Origin: Ephemerocybe angulata
Lineage: Eukaryota > Basidiomycota > Agaricomycetes > Agaricales > Psathyrellaceae
Length of the DNA: 64,000 bases
Direction of reading: 5' to 3'
Assembly (NCBI GenBank): GCA_013368325.1
Contig: JAACJK010000219.1
Span: forward strand, 434,001-498,000
Shown: in pieces, positions 56,986-64,000 of the stretch
Layout: each line of letters begins with the position of its first letter
How positions within the stretch are numbered: position 1 is the first letter of the stretch
Program-made: the position numbers and the translations under genes
The notes under the pieces: model-generated
Database searches by the model: none
Seen by the model: the letters and a program-made list of their open reading frames with translations, nothing else
What the model was told of the DNA's origin: nothing

Positions 56986-58087
56986 CTATTTCTTCTTCCT
57001 TCCCTTTCCACCGCTCGATTTCGACGGGGTATTGGATATCGTCGGACCGGATCCCGTATCGAGGCTGGAACTACCTTGGGTTGCCCCTCCGGCGCCCTTT
57101 CTTCGCTTCCCTTGGCCAAATGTCGAACGTTCGCTCTTCTTCAACCATCGCTCGGGGTCAGGCGGTGGTGTGACCCCAGGGGTGACACCAGCGGGAACTC
57201 GCGACTTCCTGACCTTCTTCGCAGCAGGTTCCGTCAGCCTCTGAGTCTCTGCAGGCGCGGCGACTGCGATCGCGGTGGTAGCAACAACTGGGGGAGGGTT
57301 GGACTCGAGGTTTGCGCTGACATTGCTTGGAAGTTGGTCGAGCGCATGCAGGAAGCCTTTGCTCAGAAATTCAAGGTGTTGTTGAGATGCTTGGAGGTTT
57401 GTGAGGATATCTGACTGTTCTTCAGAATTCTGGTCATTCGGTTGAGTATGTGAGAGCATCAGCGAGCCAGGTTAAGGACGCACAGGTTCTGCGGTGTCTA
57501 GAAGCTGATTGTACAAGTCAAACGCAGCCTGGTATGCACCTTCGCGGTAGTTCTGGGTCCGATGTGTCAGGTGGCAGCATTGGTCCCTCGCAACATGAGA
57601 CGTACGAGCTGGGCCTCGAGATGTAATACACCACGATGGTCGCTATCCTTCGCCTTGATGTCTTCTAGGATAGCCTTGGCTTCCGTCTCGTGATGCTTGC
57701 GATAGAGTGAGTACGATTTCTCGAAATCGTGAGGGGCTTGAGCTTGGTGGGTTTCGATTAGGGTAAGCGCATTGTCGTATTGTTCGGTTTGCAGGAGCAG
57801 GAAGAGCTTGGTCTTTCGCGCGTCCTCGTCATTTGGTTCGATCCGGAGAACTGACGTAGATTAGAATAATTTTTGGTGAAATTTCCATGTCGCAACGCAC
57901 TCTTATCGCATGTCTTGAGCGCATTGGCGAAGTGACCACCCTCGATTTGGGCGCACAGTGACGTGAAGAGGCGTCTAAGTCGTTCAGCAGGGGGAATCGG
58001 CTGCTTGGGGGCGGCTTTGCGGTTCGGGCCTTTCTTCGCAAGGTTTACTGGCGCACTATTGGGCTTCTGGACGGCCCTGGGAGGCAT
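56986..58087 (-). CDS. SRP72: Signal recognition particle subunit SRP72, unusually short
   Basis: Component of the cytosolic SRP that binds SRP68 and 7S RNA. Exons 58087-57901, 57850-57606, 57552-57484 and 57429-56986 give 314 aa; the family is usually about 600. The N-terminal TPRs are present (RLRRLFTSLCAQIEGGHFAN ... LRIEPNDEDARKTKLFLL ... QYDNALTLIE), followed by DILTNLQASQQHL. The chain then passes directly, within one exon, to a Pro/Ala linker. The C-terminal RNA-binding block follows (PPPDPERWLKKSERS, then a Lys-rich GKGRKKK end). The central TPR array is missing. Another ATG five codons upstream (58102) is possible. It diverges from pinin. Confidence 0.88.
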
Positions 58088-58265
58088 TTCGGCGGCGAGC
58101 AAGGGGTATGTGACGATGAGCAGAGGCTTGAGTTCGCCGCGTCAATCATGGGAAGGCCGGTTCTCACGCTCGACACTTGCACCGATACCACCATCATCGA
58201 CCACCACACAATGTCGACAGAGGAGTAAGCGTTGCTCGACGACGAGCACAACGATATCACTAACG
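58088..58265. promoter_or_regulatory. Bidirectional promoter between SRP72 and pinin genes
   Basis: The start codons of two divergently transcribed housekeeping genes are only about 180 bp apart. Both promoters and 5' UTRs must share or overlap this stretch. No TATA box is obvious; CGATA/CGAC motifs are frequent. Confidence 0.55.
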
Positions 58266-59407
58266 ATGACCAGGTCGCAGCTACAGGTCGATAAGAACAG
58301 CGAGATGAGCGACGTGGCCCCCACGTCTGGGACGACCGAGGCTCCGGCACCGGCGCCCTCAGGCGACAGGAAACGACCACGATTCAACTTTGGCGCCGTT
58401 CCAGGGGGCGGGTCTGACCGGAAACGCGGTAAAAGTATGTTCGGTCTCCTGGTGGGTACCCTGAACAAGGCCAAGGTCGAGGACAAGGAGCGAAATGCGA
58501 GCGAAGCAGTGAGTCGTTTGGTCTTTCGAATCCTGGTCATGTCTCATGCATTTCTTGGATCTTAGGCGAAGAAGAGGCAGATGCTTGAACAGCGCTTGCA
58601 AATCAAATTACGGAAAGATGCTGACTCTGTTAGGCGTGCAGAAGAGGCGAAGAAGGAGAAGACACTGGCCAACCGCAAGGAAGAGGATTTGCAGTTGAAA
58701 GATTCAATCGTATGTTGTCCAGTAGTTTTCGGTGATACTCTGTGTCACTACTGACCTGCCTGCCACAGTTTAAATTGCGTCGCAAAAGACTCCCTTTACT
58801 CACAAACTTTTTGAACACCGCTGATATCATCCCTCCTGAGGGATCCTCACCACCCCCTCCTTCATCGAATCCTCTGGCCCCCATCGCACGTACACACCCT
58901 CCGCCGCTGTACTATCTTCCAGCTGTCCTGACACCGGCACAAGAAGAATTCCTGAAGCGCCGGAAAGCAGAGGTTTGTATATTCCCTCGAGCAGAGTGTT
59001 ACCAGTGATTAACGGTGATAATTCAGGTTAGCGAGGCAGCGGAAAAAGAATGGGAACAGTTCAAAGAGGAGCGGGAAGCGGGAATTGCTGAAATCAGCCA
59101 ACTTCGCCAAAAGGTCGCCGACGAAGAAGCGAGACAGAAGAGAGAACGGGAAGCAAAAGCAACTTCAATGGATACCGACGAGCCTCACCATGACTCTGGC
59201 GAGACGGCCAAAGACACAGGTGCCACCGCTGCTACTGAACCACCATCATCAACACCCAAGATACAGGGCGAAAAAGATGCGGATCACGAGATGGATGTTG
59301 ACGATGGCTCACCCCCCAAGCCCCCTGTGCCTGCGGGTGGTGAGAGTGAGAGGAAGGAGGAGCCTGTCCCGATGCAGGCTGACGATGACGATGCTGTTGA
59401 GTACTAG
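58266..59407 (+). CDS. Pinin/SDK/memA-domain protein (splicing-associated)
   Basis: Nuclear protein related to pinin, which associates with the exon-junction/ASAP-PSAP splicing machinery. Exons 58266-58508, 58566-58709, 58769-58972 and 59027-59407 give 323 aa. The diagnostic block is KRGKSMFGLLVGTLNKAK (~residues 53-70). A Lys/Glu-rich coiled region (KKRQMLEQRLQIKLRKDADS; VRRAEEAKKEK) and the memA-domain core (FKLRRKRLPLLTNFLNTAD ... PPPLYYLPAVLTPAQEEFLK) follow. The C-terminal tail is acidic with Pro. An internal ATG at 58305 (MSDVAPT) is an equally plausible start. Confidence 0.88.
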
Positions 59408-61053
59408 ACTAGATTTTGTGCAGTGAGCAGCCTCGTCCCATACCTGTTTGTCTGGTGCTAATGAGGTCCCTCAGTTTGCTCCTATCGGCTTCATTTCCGT
59501 ACGTACATTTCGTTTTCACTTCTGTTTAACTGCTTTCCGCTCCTAGTTTCGGCCTACCCTCCTCCTTTTTTCGGCGTTTTCGGTGCAATGCTTTATGTGT
59601 GCTTTGCATGAACATGGCAATATATCGTCGTTCATAATTATGCCGTGTCCTTGGTTTCGGATCTTCCGTGTATCCACGCTTCTGTTCTGCCCATCGAAAT
59701 GGTTCATCACGAATAAGAACTCGGAAGGACTAGGTATGTGGAACAGCTCTTGAGCAATTTAGCTGCTCATGGCGTTCTCGGCAAGGAGAGGAATTGCATG
59801 AGGTTTAGGCACACCTCCTAATTCACTTGCGTCTTTGGCATTATCGACTCGTCCCTTTGGGCGCCTACCGGAAACGCCCATTGCAGCGGGCAGCTGGCTC
59901 TCGGCGATCTCGTTTGCTCATGGCGATCTCGGTTCACCCTCAGGGAGCTTGTGTGACACGGTGTGAGATAACTGCACACCCCGCTCCGACAAGTTGTACA
60001 GTCGGGCCCATTTGTTCCTCCTTTGGCGCATATTCTCTACGAAGTTCGCAGAGATACATGGGAGATGCGGCGAATCTCTGATCTTGTCCTCGTATCTGTA
60101 TCTGGGGTTACGATCGTCTAGCTATCCCAGGCCATGGACCTGGTACTCGTCCTGTTCGTTTCCCTTCTCATTTTCCTGCTGGCCCGCATACAATATTCAC
60201 ACCAGCCCATGTTCTACCCCGAACGGATCGCAGTGTGCTCCTTTTTCGCTACGGTACCGTTGGCGTACGCCAACACACAACGTTGGACTCCCACTCAGTT
60301 CTGTCATTTGACACGCACTCCACAGCCCATAAGGAAAGAGGCGGGTTCCGCGGACTCTGGGCATTGGCATCGTTCGGTGCAAATACAGGCGCTTATCTAC
60401 CAACACACCGGTAGGTGATTTATGTATATACTTAGGTGACCAGTGACGAGATGGCTGAGGGGCGCTTCATTAACCCGTTTCCGACTAATGTCAGCGCTTA
60501 GATTGACGAGAGGTGTGCGCGGCGGTGCGGAGGATGTTTAGATCTTGGGGTAAGTGAACAATCATGTCATGAGACACATTTGGCGAAATTGTGGTGACTA
60601 GAATCTGCAGCGGGGTGTGCCAGTGGGGCTGGCGTTGGCGTTTGCTCAAATTCTGGGTGACGAGTTGGGACAGATGCACGGTATCTGGCTAAATCTATAG
60701 GGCACTTCGATCGGATGAGGTGAGTATATCTGGTAACGACTACTGCAATGTGTCTTCAAACTTGCTATGAACGGCAGATGTAAAATGAGGGTCTGTATCG
60801 ATTTAGGAGTGGTTGCTCCGGAGGAGTGGGTCTCGGGATCACGGATGTTTCCTGCCCGAACCTCGCTTGGGCAGCGGTGTAACTAATATGGCAGCCACTG
60901 GCCAGCGTCGAAGATTTGGCTGCCCAGTCCGTATTGAGGGGAGGATGGCTGACGATGTTAGGGGAGGGAGGTGGCTGACTAGAAAAAAGCCATGGATATA
61001 AGCTTATTTTCTTCATAATCCCCCTCCTCGTCTCCTTTTCGTATACTAGCGAT
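59408..61053. other. Intergenic, no supported gene
   Basis: About 1.6 kb. A T/C-rich 3' UTR-like stretch follows the pinin gene. A 94-codon open frame at 60134-60418 starts with a hydrophobic helix (LVLVLFVSLLIFLLARI) but has no homology, splice or codon support, so it is not called. A TATA-like ATATAAG is at 60995-61001, about 55 bp before the GH5 start. Confidence 0.4.
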
Positions 61054-63791
61054 ATGTTTCCAGGTTTTCCAGGTCATCCGGCGGCTCTGTCGACCACTGA
61101 CGAACCCGTTGTACCGTCATTGTCGTACGAAGATAAAGAGCGGTATTCAACTATGATCAATTCGGGTATGCGCATCCCAATTCAGTCTCTCATATATTAG
61201 AGCTGACACCTGAATGAACGCCGTATAGGAAGTCACTTGGAGAAAGATGATATCTCCACGAGCGACGGGCCTTCCACAACGAAAGGCGGCGACTCCATCG
61301 CGCCTGAAGGTGACCAGGTCCGGAGGCGCCGCCACCGCTTCAAGGGCATCCTCTCGTTGGTCATCGTCGGTCCCCTTCTCCTAGCCATTGCGATCGGAAT
61401 TCCTGTGGGTATCTTGAAGTCCCGAGCAAGCAATCAGCGGCTTAATGCGCTGCAAGGGGAAGGGGTGAAAGGCGGGAACGGGAACGGGAACGGGAACGAG
61501 ACGAAGGGGGAGGAAAGCAGGCCTATCACTGGTGGCGACGGTGCTACGGTGTATACGGAGGATGGGTCGACATTCATTTATAAAAACAGTTTTGGTGGCT
61601 TCTGTGAGTCCCTATTTCCCTTCTTCTAAGTTTGGATCTTCTGTTTCGCGGGATTCAGCTGACCTCGACCAATTCTTCTTCTTGTCTTTTTAAGGGGTAC
61701 ATGATCCAAATAACCCAGTCCACGATGGTGCTCGACCGAATAGCTGGACACCTGCTTTGAATGAGACATGGGACTTCTCGCATGACAAAATCTTTGGGTA
61801 TGTTACCCTACCGTTTGGTACAAAACAACTTGAAAGCTTATTGTTCCGCAATTCCAGTGTCAACCTTGGCGGTCTCTTCGTTCTCGAACCTTTCATAACA
61901 CCCGCCTTGTACCAGAAGTATCCTGGGGCGGTTGACGAATGGACGTTGAGCACGTTGATGGCAGCTGACACTGCAGGAGGAGGGCTCAATCAGCTTGAAG
62001 ACCACTACAACACGTTCATTGTGAGTGACCGAACAAGTTCCCCTAACGCTTCATACTAGTATCGAGTCTTACTACGCTTTATTCTAGACGGAGCAAGATA
62101 TCGCAGAGATCGCAGGAGCCGGATTGAACTGGGTCAGGGTGCCCCTCCCGTTTTGGGCCATCGAGACCTGGCCTGGCGAGCCATTCCTCGCGAAGACTAG
62201 CTGGAAGTCAGTGCCACAGTCAGGGCTTGCCCGAGATACATTTCACTCACAATGATACCCATCCTAGATACTTCGTGCGCCTGCTAGGTTGGTGTCGCAA
62301 GTACGGACTGCGCGTCAACCTTGACTTACACACCATACCTGGTTCACAAAATGGTGCGTATCTGTTCCTATCGTAGATTTAATCCGCAACGTACAGCCAA
62401 GCTGACAAGCGGTCGACAAGGCTATAACCATTCGGGCCGCTCGGGGCAGATCAACTTCATGCAGGGCACTATGGGTTTGGCCAACGCCCAGCGTGCGTTG
62501 AATTATATCAGGATCATCACCGAGTTCATCTCGCAGCCCGAGTGGAAGAACGTCGTCCAGTTTTTCGGCATTCTTAATGAGCCTATAATGCCTCAGATTG
62601 GCATCCCCCAACTTCAAAGTTTGTGAGTCGGAAACTATCCCCCTAACGCTCAACAGCCTCGAGTCAATTCTTTTATACAGTTACGTCGAGGCCCATCGCC
62701 TGGTCAGAAGCATCACAGGCTACGGTTCAGGGAACGGCCCATACATCGGCATTCACGACGGTTTCGGTGGTCCCGGCCCATGGGCCAATTTCATGCGCGG
62801 GGCAGATCGCGTTGTTCTCGATGTACATCCTTACTTTGCGTTCGGAGGAGGCCCAGCGAACGATCCCATCGCCACTGGAATTGGTCCGGATGCTGGGGGT
62901 GTCTGGCCTGAGCGGGCATGTCAGAATTGGAACAACCTGCTAGGCACTGCGTGAGTAGTAACTTCCAGGCGTCCCATGCACTAAATTCTGGTTCACTGAT
63001 GCAATCTTTTACTCTAATGTTACTTTAGACGCACCACATACGGTATCAGCGTGGCGGGTGAATGGAGCAACGGCTGGAATGACTGTGGTCTCTTCTTGAA
63101 TGGCATTGAAGGGACGCCGACGTATGGTGGGAACTGCGAGGACTGGCAGAACTCGGCGAATTGGGACGCGGCGACGAAGGCAGGGTTGATGCATTTTGCG
63201 CTAGCGAGCATGGAGGCTCTCGACTCGTGGTTCTTCTGGACATGGAAGGTAAGCTTATTATCTTTCACCTAAACCTTTCCATTAGGGTCGTAAAGAGCGA
63301 TAGCTGAGATGACTCCTCTACAGATCGGGAACTCAACAAGAGGGATCGTCGAATCACCGTTGTGGTCCTACCAGCATGGCTTACAGGGAGGCTGGATGCC
63401 CACAGACCCCCGAGTAGCAGCTGGGACATGCGCTCCTCTCGGTGTTCAGATGACCCCCACACCGAACTATGCCTCTTGGATGAAGGGAGGCGACGGAGCG
63501 GGTGCCCCCACGAACGTCGACCAGCTCACCTGGCCACCTCCATACATCGTCAATGGTGGCCCAGCTGCCCAGCTCCCGTTGTACACTGCGACAGCGACCC
63601 CTGTGACTCTCCCACCGCCATTAGCTACAGCTCCAACTACTGGGAACGAGATCGACTTTGGTAGCGGGTGGTTCAATCAGGGGGACAAGGCGCTTGCACC
63701 AGCGCTTATTGACGGGTGCGAATATCCTAACCCTTGGGATAACACCCAGCACGGAGCGTTCGTCAATACTCCCGCGTGTCGACCTCAGTGA
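61054..63791 (+). CDS. Membrane-anchored GH5 exo-beta-1,3-glucanase
   Basis: Cell-wall beta-1,3-glucan hydrolase or remodelling enzyme (GH5_9-like, Exg family). Ten exons (61054-61165, 61229-61603, 61695-61797, 61858-62020, 62088-62206, 62268-62353, 62421-62622, 62681-62950, 63029-63248, 63324-63791) give 705 aa. The short N-terminal cytoplasmic part is followed by a TM (ILSLVIVGPLLLAIAIGIPV, ~77-97), making it type II. A Gly/Asn-repeat linker (GNGNGNGNE) leads into the TIM barrel: GVNLGGLFVLEPFI, then WVRVPLPFWAIETWPGEPF and LRVNLDLHTIPGSQNG. The acid/base Glu is in GILNEPIMP (~373) and the nucleophile Glu in SVAGEWSNGW (~487). Both catalytic residues are intact. The C-terminal 80 residues are Pro/Thr-rich. 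Confidence 0.94.
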
Positions 63792-64000
63792 TTATTGCCA
63801 TTCAATCGAGGAAACTCGGATGTCAAGGATGGCATGAGACGAGCCCGGAATCATTTCATATAGAGCATTCAACAAAGGGTCTGCCACTTCTGCGATTTGA
63901 GGTCTTCGGTACATGTGCGTTATGTTGTGTTGAGAGTAAACATAAAACTCTTCGTATTCCAGCAGCAAGTTGGGAGACATCCATGAGTTGCACATGTTCG
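63792..64000. other. Downstream flank
   Basis: 3' flank of the GH5 gene to the window edge. A short minus-strand open frame is not supported. Confidence 0.4.

Noticed and set aside
60134..60418. 94-codon open frame starting with a hydrophobic helix
   Set aside because: Hydrophobic start alone is weak evidence; no conserved motif, promoter or splice support.

Overview
The window is nuclear DNA of a filamentous basidiomycete, most likely a mushroom-forming agaricomycete. The genes carry many short introns (mostly 40-70 bp, GTRNGT...YAG). The gene families are typical of that group: agaricomycete-type F-box proteins, a CFEM protein, a secreted double-psi beta-barrel protein, fungal GH5 and GH43 glycosidases, and a PFF1-type vacuolar protease. 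Exon coordinates were worked out by hand from splice sites and reading-frame continuity. For nearly every gene called intact the summed exons are a whole number of codons.

Layout. 0-3.7 kb: no recognisable gene, but a run of intron-like and exon-like segments that becomes tandemly repetitive after 2.6 kb. 3.9-7.3 kb: housekeeping genes (RNA polymerase I/III subunit RPAC1; an old-yellow-enzyme oxidoreductase). 7.9-16 kb: two convergent paralogues of an F-box plus C-terminal CxxC...H-H protein flanking an unrelated F-box/LRR gene and a tRNA-Ala(AGC). 16.5-22.9 kb: a 915-aa coiled-coil protein ending in a CaaX box and a vacuolar membrane M28 protease. 23.3-27.6 kb and 43.3-46.9 kb: two arms of an inverted segmental duplication, each carrying a GNAT acetyltransferase remnant, a pepsin-like membrane protein and a four-TM protein. 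28.5-42.8 kb, between the arms: J-domain protein, CFEM protein, a decayed gag-like CCHC relic, tandem repeats, a large acidic protein with one frameshift, and a GH43 enzyme. 48-64 kb: secreted DPBB protein, twin-NBD ABC ATPase, Cys-rich/disordered protein, histidine-phosphatase-like membrane protein, divergent SRP72 and pinin genes, and a membrane-anchored GH5 exo-beta-1,3-glucanase.

Most striking biology. The duplicated pepsin-like proteins have lost both canonical DTG/DTGS motifs (the second Asp is Asn in both copies), so they look like pseudoproteases. In the left arm a 753-bp hAT-type non-autonomous transposon, with perfect 24-bp terminal inverted repeats and an 8-bp target duplication, sits inside the coding sequence. 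In the right arm the neighbouring four-TM gene is frameshifted instead. The two arms have therefore decayed reciprocally, leaving one usable copy of each gene. The histidine-phosphatase-like protein has RNG in place of catalytic RHG and is a second candidate pseudoenzyme.
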